Source: Cannabis sativa
Taxonomy: Eukaryota > Streptophyta > Magnoliopsida > Rosales > Cannabaceae
DNA length: 64,000 nt
Direction of reading: 5' to 3'
NCBI RefSeq assembly: GCF_029168945.1
Contig: NC_083610.1
Span: forward strand, 72,903,580 to 72,967,579
The notes under the pieces are model-generated. The model was not told where the DNA came from. It was given only the letters and a program-made list of their open reading frames with translations, and made no database searches. Below, in pieces: positions 34,170 through 44,400 of the stretch. The position numbers were made by a program, and so were the translations under genes. The stretch's first letter is position 1; each line of letters starts with the position of its first letter.

Positions 34170-34868
34170 TGTTATCCCCAAAAATTAATGTTGCTAACCC
34201 TCATGATTAGTTGCCACATAACCCAAGGATTAACTAGGGTGCATTCAATTCACCTACTCGCTTGAGGTGCATTTCTCAAAGTCACCAACAGTATTTGCGA
34301 GCCTCGAGATACATCTAAGTGGATCCCAAGCCAACCTTGTAAATTGCATCCGCGCACGAGTGTGAGAGTCGGGGGCTTGCATGCAAGTCGTGCATAATGT
34401 GTGTAACATGCATGAGTGTGTGCGTTGTGTGTGTGTGTGTGTGTGCGAGTGGGAGCTTGCACGTGAGCCATGGTGTGTGTGTGAGTGTGTGCGTTCTGTG
34501 TGTTGTGTGCGAGAGGGGGGCTCGCACGCAAGCCGTGGTGTGTGTGTGTGAGTGTGTGCATTTGTGTGTGTTGTGTGTGAGAGGGGGCTCGCATGCAAGT
34601 CATGGTGTGTGTGTGAGTGTGTGCATTATGTGTGTTGTGTGCGAGAGGGGGGCTTTCATGCGAGCCCATGTGGGGGGGGGGGGGGGGGGTCACATGCGAG
34701 TTGTGGTGTATTTGTGTGAGTGTGTGCATGAGTGTGTTGCATGAGAGTCGTGGTGAAGTGTACGTATGTTGAGGATGTAAGGCAAAATTCAAATATGCAT
34801 ATTGACAAGAATGTCATTGGAGTAGGAATCAAAGGACAAGGCATGCAACAGAAACAACACACTTACAA
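34170..34868. repeat. Inner right arm of the giant inverted repeat, GT-rich
   Basis: Reverse complement of 21783-22352 joined to 31226-31350. It holds several (GT)n blocks of 10-20 bp, GCATGCGAGCC-type words in reverse, and an 18-base G run. Divergence from the left arm is substantial, with units gained or lost in the microsatellite part. Confidence 0.8.
34672..34689 (+). repeat. Run of 18 G
   Basis: An uninterrupted G run within the GT-rich arm. It could form G-quadruplex structure, and its length is prone to sequencing error. Confidence 0.85.
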
Positions 34869-35061
34869 GGTCTAGGGAACCGATTAAGGGTACTCTACAA
34901 CCACCACCTCTGCGACCTGGGACCACCTGACACTAGATAAAGGTACGAAGCGTAAGACCACCTCCTGCACCTGTGGTTTGCAACCCGAAAGCGACAACTT
35001 GTCTATTTGGGACCACCATGTAACTCAGGCCATTAGAGCCTATAAATACCCCATTCTCAAG
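34861..35061. repeat. Outer right arm of the giant inverted repeat (partner 11131-11330)
   Basis: It matches the reverse complement of 11131-11330. It contains TATAAATACC at 35041-35050 followed by CATTCTCAAG, which looks like an LTR promoter directed rightward toward the decayed pol. Confidence 0.7.
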
Positions 35062-35109
35062 TCAGAGAAGGCAGATACATCACCTAAAGCCACTTGAAGG
35101 TGTGCCCAA

Positions 35110-35994
35110 GACGAGGATGACATTGACCCTCGTTTTGGGAAAATTGACTCGGGAGTTGGTCTGACCGAGGAACTCAGAGAACTTCCCATCAACACATCGG
35201 ACCCGACCAAGGTTGTTATGATTGGAACAAACCTGACGGAAGTCTTGAGTGAGATGCGCATGGATTGCCTCAGAAAAAATCAAGACATCTTCGCTTGGTC
35301 GCATGAGGACATGATCGAGATCGACCCCCAGGTCATCTGTCATGCCCTCAACATAGACAAGCTAAACTTTAAGCTTATACAACAGAAATGCAAGCTCCTT
35401 GACAAAGAGCATTCCAAAGCTCTCAAGGAAGAAGTTGAAAGACTACAGGAGAACAACTTCATTAGGGAGAATTTCTACCCGGTCTAGGAATCTAACCCTA
35501 TTCTGGTGCCTAAACCTAATGGAAAGTGGAGGACCTACGTCGACTTCACCGACCTCAACAAAGCATGCCTTAAAGATTGTTTCCCACTACCAAGAATTGA
35601 TCAACTGGTGGATGCGGCAATCGGCCATGAACTCCTTACATTCATGGATGCATATTTCAGTTACAACCAAATCAGCATGCACGCACCAGACAAAGAGCAC
35701 ACGAGCCTCCAAACTGATATTGGGCTTTATTGCTACAAAGTAATGCCCTTCATACTCAAGAATATAGGTGCAACATATCAAAGACTAGTCAACCGTGTGT
35801 TCCACAACAAAATTAGGAACAATATGGAAGGTTACGTCTATGATATGTTGGTTGAGTCGAAAAGATTCGAAGACTGCATCAAAGATCTAAAGAAATGCTT
35901 CAACATCCTACGGGATTATCAAATGAAGCTCAACCCTCTAAAATGTGCCTTCGGCGTCCAATCAGTAAATGGGTATTTAATTATGGACCATTAA
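35110..35994 (+). pseudogene. Decayed Ty3/Gypsy reverse transcriptase fragment
   Basis: The frame opens with DPRFGKIDSG, then IFAWSHEDM, LVPKPNGKWRTYVDFTDLNK, PLPRIDQLVDAA, FMDAYFSYNQI and NPLKCAFGV, the usual RT order of Tat/Athila-type Gypsy elements. An in-frame TAG at 35485-35487 interrupts it. The catalytic box is YVYDML where YVDDML is expected, so one catalytic aspartate is replaced by tyrosine. It ends abruptly at the AT-rich spacer near 35,994, without RNase H or integrase. Confidence 0.88.
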
Positions 35995-37618
35995 ATTTAA
36001 TCAAATGGATGATATTTAAAGTTATTAATAATTTTTTTAAAATTAATATTTTTTGTTTTGACCTACTACCTGATGACATGGCAGTCATCTTATTTTTCAA
36101 ATCTCTTTTTTTTTCCATTTATATATTATAATTTAAAAAATATTAATTTATATCCTTTTTAGAGTTTATCATATTGGGTGATTCTTTGTATAATTCCATG
36201 AATTTTTAGAATTATGGTCTTCATTTAGCCACAAGAAATAGTTTTGGGTACAACGGACCTCCCATTCGGTATGAACAACTTAGTTTAATTTCTTTTCTTT
36301 ATTTTCTTTTATCATTGTGCTCCTTGATTGTTGAACTGGGCTTATTTCATTTCTTTCAATTCATGCAGAAGAGAAAAATCGAGGGTTAAACTGAACAAAA
36401 TTTATAAAGTATTTCTTTTATGTTCTTGATACACAAGATAATTGAAAATGGTTGATTGATATAATTCTTAACAACATAACATAAAATGGATGATACACGT
36501 ATTTCTTTTATAAAGTATTTCTTTTAAAAGTTGTGACACACATAGAATGGATGATATATAACATAGATTAACTTAAATTGGGTGAATTAATACTTTTTAG
36601 TATATTAGTGGTATAAACTATTGATTACTATATTTTGCCAACTCATTACTATGTATAATTTATTGATAATGTTTTTTAGAAATTTTTATCAATAAATTTT
36701 GACACATAAACTTGCCTAAAATATAATCACAATTTGTAATTTTGTACTATTAACAATTTCACATTACTATATTTACTTATTTAAACTTTTGTTTTCTAAT
36801 ATAATTGTACTATCTTTCTCTAATACCACTAAATGTATTAATGATTATTATTTTTTAAATAAAGTTATTTGACTAAATTATTCGAGTTTTAAAATTGATT
36901 TTATTTATACTTTCTTATTTAATGTTATTTAGATTTTTTTTTAGATTTGATTATTTTTAGATTTGTTTTTTGGACAATTCTGAGCTCTCTCATATTTTTG
37001 TTGCTCAAATAAGTTGACATGCCTGATGTTCACAAATACATAGGCATTGCAGCTCACTTTTGTGGATACTTTGGTTCCTTTTCTAATTCACATGAGAGTG
37101 TAGTTGCATTTCTCTATGAGAATAGTTCATGTGGATTTAGTTCAAGTTTTGTCTTGTTATTCTCTGCTTCATCCCATTGATCATTCGTGTATGATACTAG
37201 AGTGTCTACATTGTGAATATGCATAAAACCCAACACAACACAAAGACCCAATTAATTAGTTAAATAAAAGGTTAAAAAAGTTTGATTTAATTTCCTACGT
37301 AGAAAACTAGTGTCTTCTTCATACCAATCTCAATGTCTTCAATGGTGAAACAAAGAACAACATAATAAATTAATACCACTAATAACCCTCATCTAATACA
37401 TTTAAATATTTAATGTAAGGATAATATAAGGATTTAGAAAAAAAAAAATTAATTTCTAAATATAATTTCTAAGAATCATCATTCTATAATTGAAAAAAAT
37501 ATAATTTTTTTTTTTAAAAAAAACTTCTTGGTAACCTGCTATAGCAAGTGACCAAATTGCCACTTCATCAATTTTTTAATACCCATTAAGAAATCATCCA
37601 TACATATATATAAATATA
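35995..37618. other. AT-rich intergenic stretch
   Basis: No gene or recognised repeat. The longest open frames are short and AT-rich. Confidence 0.5.
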
Positions 37619-37627
37619 TATATAATT

Positions 37628-38975
37628 GAGTAATTTGCGGCATAATCTCTTTAAGTGGCCAAGTTTTTACAACTAAACTCCAATTCTAAAATTTTGGTGG
37701 TAAAACCTCCTAAACTCGTGTTCTATTAGCTGTTTAACATTTCCATCCATTTTTAGCTGTTAACTGCTATGGTAGAATGTTTACGTGTACACTGTGTACA
37801 CATGGCACAATTTTATTGGTCCACGTAAATAAGAATTTAAAAAAATAAAAAAAATAATTATTTAAAAAAAATAAAAAAATTAATTTTTCTTTAAAAATTA
37901 AAAAATTTAAAATTAAAAAAACAATTTTAAAAAAAAAAATTAAAAAAAAAAAACCAAAATTTCCCAATTCCCACGCCCTCTTCTTCTTCTTCTTCTATGC
38001 TAATTCCCTAACGAATTCTTTCTCCTCTTCTCGTTCTCTCTCTCATTGCCACCCTTTCGTGCAAGTACTCGAGGCCCTTAGAGGCACCAGCGGCTACCCT
38101 GAGACGTCGTCTCCAGTCCAAGAGCGAAACCCCATCTGGGTTTTGGTGCAGATAGAAATCCAAGCTTGCGCTCCTTGATGGTCCAAAAGGGCGGCGTACA
38201 CGGTTCCCAAGCGACCCTCCCCGATGATTCTTCTGTGGCTGAAGCCATCGGTGGCTGAGTCAACCTTCGTCAACGGTAATGAGGGTGGCTGTTACCTTGG
38301 TGGGGTGTGGTTCTTGGGATTGGATGGGTTGTTTTCTACAGATGAAGATGAGCAGGAGGATGATGACGAGAACGAGCATAAAGGAGGATGATGATGAGAA
38401 CGAGCATACATGTTGAAAGAAATGCTATGAGCATAGAGGTGGGGTGTGGTTCTTGGGATTGGATGGGTTTTCTTTCAAATCTAGATTTTGGTAGTGATTG
38501 TTGCAATGGCTGCGATGGTCTGCAATGGTGGTGGTGTGGTTGTGGTGGGGGTGGTTTCAATGTTGGTGGTGTAATGGTGGTTGTGTAATGGTGAGGTGGT
38601 TTCGGTGATGGTTATGTAATGGTTGTGTAATGGTGAGGTGGTTTCAAAGAGAAAGAGGGAATTGGAAAATTTGAGTTTTTTTTTTAAATGATTTTTTGAA
38701 TTTTTAAAGAAAAATTAATTTTTTTATTTTTTATTTTTAAAATAATTAATTTTTTTTATTTTTTAAATATTTATTTACGTGGACCAATAAAATTATGCCA
38801 CGTGTACACTGTGTACATGTAGATATTCCACCATGGCAGTTAACAGCTAAAAATAGATGAAAATATTAAACTGCTAACAGAACACGAGTTTAGAGAGTTT
38901 TACCACCAAAATTTTAGAATTGGGGGTTAGTTGCAAAAACTTGGCCACTTAAGAAGGTTATGCCACAAATAACTC
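37628..38975. mobile_element. MULE transposon with long TIRs and captured gene fragments (Pack-MULE)
   Basis: The 1348-bp element starts GAGTAATTTGCGGCATAA and ends with the inverted counterpart. The terminal inverted repeats extend for about 320 bp, including TTGGTCCACGTAAATAA and GTACACTGTGTACA blocks on both sides. A perfect 9-bp target duplication, TATATAATT, lies at 37619-37627 and 38976-38984, the hallmark of Mutator-like elements. It has no transposase. The interior is GC-richer and carries kinase-like coding fragments, so gene capture is the simplest reading. Confidence 0.93.
38008..38560 (-). pseudogene. Captured receptor-like kinase gene fragments inside the MULE
   Basis: On the minus strand three pieces follow in order. 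First (38560-38336) is a Pro/His-rich stretch followed by a hydrophobic, membrane-segment-like SMLIAFLSTCMLVLIIILLY. Second (about 38,280-38,170) is [20 protein letters not shown], which is the ATxxF lead-in plus the glycine-rich ATP loop of a plant receptor-like kinase. Third (about 38,160-38,008), in another frame, is [11 protein letters not shown] then [20 protein letters not shown], typical of kinase subdomains V-VI. The catalytic HRD and DFG motifs, and the lysine region between pieces two and three, are missing. A TGTGGTTCTTGGGATTGGAT word occurs twice, showing internal duplication. Confidence 0.82.
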
Positions 38976-38984
38976 TATATAATT

Positions 38985-39539
38985 TGATTTTGATGAGATT
39001 AATTTGAAGAGAAAGAAAAAACATGGTGTAATTTCTAAAGAAAATTAATTAAATGTCAAATTAGATGTTAAATCAACACCAAAATAATAAAATTTTAATA
39101 ATAATTTTTTTTAATCATAATCATAATACTAAAAATTACACTAAAATTATATTTTTATTATTATATTATTTTATTAAATTATAAATAATATTTATTCAAA
39201 AAGTTTACTTATAAATATATTATTTGTAATAAAAAAATTTGATATAGTTTATAGTGTCCTACTAATATTAGTATGACATTATAGACAATGTTATATTTAA
39301 AATAAAATTTAGGGTGTAGTTAAAATGAATTTAATGCCAAATCTCAATGAATTAACATTTTAACATTTTATTATAATTGGTCAAAGTTAATAAATAATGA
39401 AATAAAACTTATTAAAAAAAAAAGAAATAAAACAGTAAAAAAAAATAATTTTTTTTTTTTTAGATTTAACAAAGTAATAATAATAATAATAATATTATAA
39501 ATATTTTTAGCTGGACAAATAAATAAATATACAACCCAA
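38985..39539. other. AT-rich spacer
   Basis: No gene recognised. Confidence 0.5.
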
Positions 39540-39912
39540 ATAAATATCATTTTGGACCTTGTGTATTGCAAAAGTTACCAATTGGATCCTTTATTTTGTT
39601 AAATGATAAAATAGACATTATATTTTCTAAAATGATACAAATAGGACCCTGAATTGATTTTTTGTCAAAATAAAATTTAATTATAATACGATCTAAAAGT
39701 GCTATGACAAAACTGTGTTACATTTTCTGTATCTGTTCGTATTATGAATTGTCTTCAAGTTGGTTATATTAAAAAAAAAGTTATCAAAAATTAAGCTCAG
39801 GGTCCTATTTTTACCATTTTGAAAAATACTGGGTCCATTTTGTCATTTAACAAAACACATGGTCCAATCGATAATTTTTGCAAAACACAAGGTCTAAAAA
39901 TGGTATTTACCC
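39540..39912. mobile_element. MITE with inverted ends, copy 1 of a two-copy family
   Basis: The right end in reverse complement reads GGGTAAATACCATTTTTAGACC, and the left end is a diverged inverted counterpart. Internal blocks AGGACCCTGAATTGATTTTTTGTC and its inverted partner AGGGTCCTATTT are also mirrored. The same arrangement occurs at 53342-53711. No coding content. It is probably MULE- or hAT-derived; the TSD is unclear because the flanks are A-rich. Confidence 0.75.
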
Positions 39913-41205
39913 TAAAAAAATTACACAAATACCACTTACATACACATTCAACCCATGATCCATGCTTTATGGGCAACTATTGCGTAACCACACAGTGACC
40001 CAACGCAACCGAAACGAAAATTTAACCAGAAAGAGAACTACCATTAATTCCGGCGACTTCACATGAGAAGACGACTAGAATCAATCAAAACAAGAGCTGT
40101 TTCGAATTTATGAAGAAAAAAAAATGTAGAAAAGCTACTATAAAATAAAAATTCAACTGACAATCCAGTTTAATTTGCATAAAACTAATGTCCTGACTTT
40201 AATTTTCAGATCAGTAAAATGCAGATCTCAAAAAGTTGAACTAGAGTTCTCAAACAATCCAACTCAAGTATAATAAAAAAAAATTACATCAATACTATAG
40301 TAAAATATTTATCCTACTGTATTTTTGTTATTTTCTAATTTTCAAATGATGAATATGTTCATATTAAATCATGAAGAGACATGTAGATAGTGTTACGTAC
40401 GTGGAAACACTGTTTTGCTAACAGTTATTTCGTCCGATTGAAACTTTTGTCTAATGCAACCTTCAACTAACCACCTAGTAACATTCGTCTGATGTAATCT
40501 TCGGCCAACCACCCAACAACTTTTGTCTAATTGAAACCTTCGTTTGATGTAAGTTTCAGTCAACCAACCAACAACCATCATCTAATTGTGTAAGTAATAG
40601 TATAAGAGGTATTTTGGTAACTAAAAGTACATAAATATTATCCAAATGTATTTTTGTAAATAAAATATTAATTTATATTTTCCAATTAATAATTTTTTTT
40701 ATAACTTTAAAAAAAAATATAAAATTAAATTCAAAGTTGGAACAGTCATAAATAGCGGTCAATAACTCGGGAGCGCAACCAGAGCTCTAGCTAAGCTAGA
40801 CTCGTCGTCAGACACCCCGGCCACTCACTCGTCAAGTTTATTCACACGCGGAGTCCACGTGTCATCGTTTGAATGAGGCGGCGGTAGTCCTCACTGACTA
40901 GCTTCCTGTGTCCTCGGTGTACTTAACCAGAACCCATCTGAGAGATAGAAAGTCCCAAAGTTTGTAACCAACCGCCTCATATTTTAAAAACTTTTTTTTT
41001 TTTGGCATCATAGCAAAGGCAGAAGAAGAAGAAGAGAAATAGAAGCACCTGCTGTAGTTTCCCCCTCTCTTACTTTTTTCTCTTTCTTTTGTGTTGACCG
41101 AAAAGACCACCACCAAACGACGTCGTCCGACGATTCCTTTCTTTCTTGCCCAAACTCTTTTCTTCTTTCCTTCTCAAAATTCCATTTCTGTCCCTAAACG
41201 GAACA
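39913..41205. other. Intergenic region and ORP gene upstream sequence
   Basis: At 40,420-40,590 there is an imperfect repeat of TTCGTCTGATGTAA / TTTTGTCTAATTGAAACC words (four or five diverged units). From 40,760 the sequence is GC-richer and gene-proximal, including TCCACGTGTCATC (a CACGTG G-box at about 40,855) and a CT-rich leader-like stretch at 41,050-41,180. No separate gene is seen. Confidence 0.45.
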
Positions 41206-41275
41206 TATATAACTGCTCGGTTCTCAATCCCGCAAACTTCGCCTTTTTTCTTTTGGGTTTAATTTTTTTAAAAAA

Positions 41276-41435
41276 ATGGAGTAATGGTAAAGGATTCTTT
41301 CTAGAACCGCCGTCAGTATCACCGGAATCTCTATTGCCGGCGAAGTTAGATGTACTCGATTGGGCGGTTTTTGATTTTATGCCTATCCATATAATTCTAC
41401 ATGCATCCTTTTTGTTGTGTCTCTACCGTCTCTGA
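41276..41435 (+). promoter_or_regulatory. Upstream ORF cluster in the ORP leader
   Basis: Four ATGs precede the main start. ATG GAG TAA is at 41276-41284. A seven-codon uORF is at 41284-41304, overlapping the first stop as TAATG. A 15-codon uORF at 41350-41394 ends six bases before the main ATG. An out-of-frame uORF from 41379 to 41435 overlaps the main start. A TATATAA motif at 41206-41212 would place the transcript start just upstream. Whether all lie in the mature mRNA is not known. Confidence 0.45.
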
Positions 41436-44400
41436 CCACTCTCCGGGTAAACCTTCGTCTCAGTTCGCTGAACTCTCTATGTCTCCGGTGACTTCGCTCG
41501 CCGCTAGATCCGATTCGGCCGGAAGAGTGGCTAGCCATATCAACAATCATCATCACCAATCGTACAGTCACAATCAGAGTCAGAATCACAATCACAATCA
41601 TAGTAGTAGTAACAGCCTTGGTAATAGCGACTACGGCCGGCTGAGCCAAAGAACGACCGCGGCTGCTGCAGCTGTGGCGGCGGCGGAGGCCCTAGCTCGA
41701 CCTCCGTCGATGAGGGAACAACCAGTCGATGTGAAGATCAACGATCTCGTTGGAAATGGAGTTTCTGGTATACTGTATAAGTGGGTGAATTACGGTAAAG
41801 GTTGGCGACCTCGGTGGTTCGTGTTGCAAGATGGAGTCCTTTCGTATTATAAGATTCATGGACCTGATAGGATCATTGTTACCCCAGAGACGGAGAAAGG
41901 ATCCAAGGTTATCGGCGAAGAATCTTTGAGAAGGATTTCTCGTCAGAGGAATTCCAATTCTCTCCAGAACCGCCGGAAACCATTCGGCGAAGTCCATCTC
42001 AAGGTATTTGTTTTGATTCTGGTTGGATGTGTTTCTCCTAAGATTCTCTTTTGTTGTTCTCTTTTTCATAGCACAAATTTAAGTAAATAATTTGATTTTT
42101 CTGTTTCCATTTCAATTTTACGTTTTTGATCCCTCATATCAATCAACTCCTGGATAAACTTTTGCATCTTTTAGTTACCTAAGTATCCCGCTTGCTTTTT
42201 TTTTTTACCTCCCTTAAGATCGATTGATGTAATTGCCTTCTTCCTTTTCATTTGATTTAGTGTAATCATGTATTCATTTGTATATATCGTTAATTGATTT
42301 CTGAAGAATGTATCTCTAGGTTTCGAGCATCCGTGAAAGTAGATCTGACGATAAGAGATTTTCAATCTTTACTGGCACTAAGAGGCTGCATTTGAGGGCG
42401 GAGACGCGGGAAGATCGTGTGGCTTGGATGGAAGCATTACAAGCTGTGAAAGACATGTTTCCGAGACTGTCGAATAGCGAGCTAATGGCTCCCATTGACA
42501 ATGTGGCTGTTTCAACAGAGAAGTTGAGACAGCTGCTTACGGATGAGGGCGTTAGTGAATCAATCATTCAGGAAAGCGAGCATATAATGAAGAGTGAGTT
42601 TGCTGCTCTACAGAACCAGCTTCTTCTGCTCAAGCAGAAACAATGGCTCCTCTTCGACACTCTGAGACAGCTAGAGGTACGGAAACTTAATGCCATTCAG
42701 AACTCTTCTTCAGTTTCCCTTTCCCCTTCTAGTCCGGAGTATTCTTAATCACTCTAACCACCTAACAAAATTTTGCTTGGAGGCTGGGGTGTTTTTTTTT
42801 TTTTGGGCTAGTTTTGTCTCTTGCAAGAAGTGTTGTAATGTTATTCTTCTTGTATCAAATCTTCGCGGTGGTTTTCATTTTCTTTTCTCAAAAAAAAAAA
42901 AATCAATTTTTTGTATACAATTTTTTTTTGTTATTATATATATATACACGTATATATAGAATACTATATTAAAGAAAAACATGTACTTTCCCGATTGAGG
43001 TAACTATAACTATAAATAAGAATAATTATATCTTAATAAAATAAATACATATAATTGATAAATATGAATAATAATTTTATTCTAAACTGTAATACATGTA
43101 CAAATATTATATACAATTTTTTTTTTTGATATTATATATATTTATAGTATATATAAATAGTGCACGACTTGTGGACTATTTTTTGAACTAAATTAGCATT
43201 TTAATTGTGTATGCGATAGAATCTGTTGATTAGTTTAGGAGGGTTTATACTGGTCTTTGCTGTATCCAAAGTCTAGTTAACCTGTTCCTGCTAAATCTTT
43301 AGATCCATAAAGAAAATCAATATAGTTTCTGCAGCTGTCTTTTTCCATTTTTATTGTTGAAATCCCTGGTGTCCATGCTGAGGGTAAACATTTAGAAAAT
43401 GAATTTAAGTGCTGTACGAGTGGGAGATAAACTATAGTGGTGGTTGAGGCAATTGCTAGCCTCTGCTTGATGAAGTGGTAGTACGGTACCAAAGGATGAG
43501 AGGCATTTTTAGGAGCAAGTGTTTAAGCTGTTAGAAAAGATAATCGCTATGTATATCTATATTTCCACTAAAAAATGGCTAGTTAAAAATCATCCATCAG
43601 TTCTAACTTCTTTGCACTTAGCAGTCAGTTATTTGTAAAATATTGGTAGATGATTGGATAAACTACCTATCAAATCATATAAATGACAATGATTGTTTGG
43701 ATACATTTAATTTATTTATGTTTTATATTTGTTAGAGCACAAGCTTCGCTACTACAATGCCGACTTAATTCTTCTCTCAGAAAAAAATACTTCCTTAACC
43801 AGTTTTCATCCATTAGCTTCATTATTATCATTAACTAAGAATATGCCTTGTTAGAACATATTGATAATTTTGATGTTTTACTTAAGGATTAAGGAATTCA
43901 TGTGACTATCTTATAAGGTTTGAAGCTGAGGACACAAAGAAACAGATTTTGAATAGATTTGAAATAAGTTATGTTAATTTGGGGTGATGATACAAATTAT
44001 CAATAGATAAACCTTTTTGAGTTCGCTTTTATTTTACAATAAAAATGTCCCTTAGTTTTCTGTAGTCCATCAAAAGTTAGAAGAATGTCCATGGAGAATT
44101 GATCTGCATAATGATAGTGTTTGTGCTTAAGTTGAATATCAAAATATGTGCGGTGAGGTTTGTGGAAGGTTTATACCATCCAATCTTTGGTTTTTTATTC
44201 TGACTTTAGTTTTTATTTATTCTTTTGCAAGAAACTTTAAGTTATTTAATGGTCGAAACATATGCAAATCATGTCTGTTTCTTGTTGTTGTTGTTGTTTT
44301 TTTTTCTTTTTTCTTTTTACACCTGTCTTTTCTTTTTGTTTTCCTCATTATTTGATATTGATCTTTCTGGGCATTTTGTCATTACTATTTCAAATTCTCT

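Noticed and set aside
34250..34862. Open frames in the GT-rich right arm
   Set aside because: They are the mirror of the CA-rich arm, low complexity, and have no recognised similarity.
40393..40581. 62-residue minus-strand open frame upstream of ORP
   Set aside because: It is a translation of an imperfect short repeat (TTCGTCTGATG-type words). No homology recognised.
41383..41649. 88-residue minus-strand open frame opposite ORP exon 1
   Set aside because: It is an antisense shadow of the His/Asn-rich coding region of exon 1.
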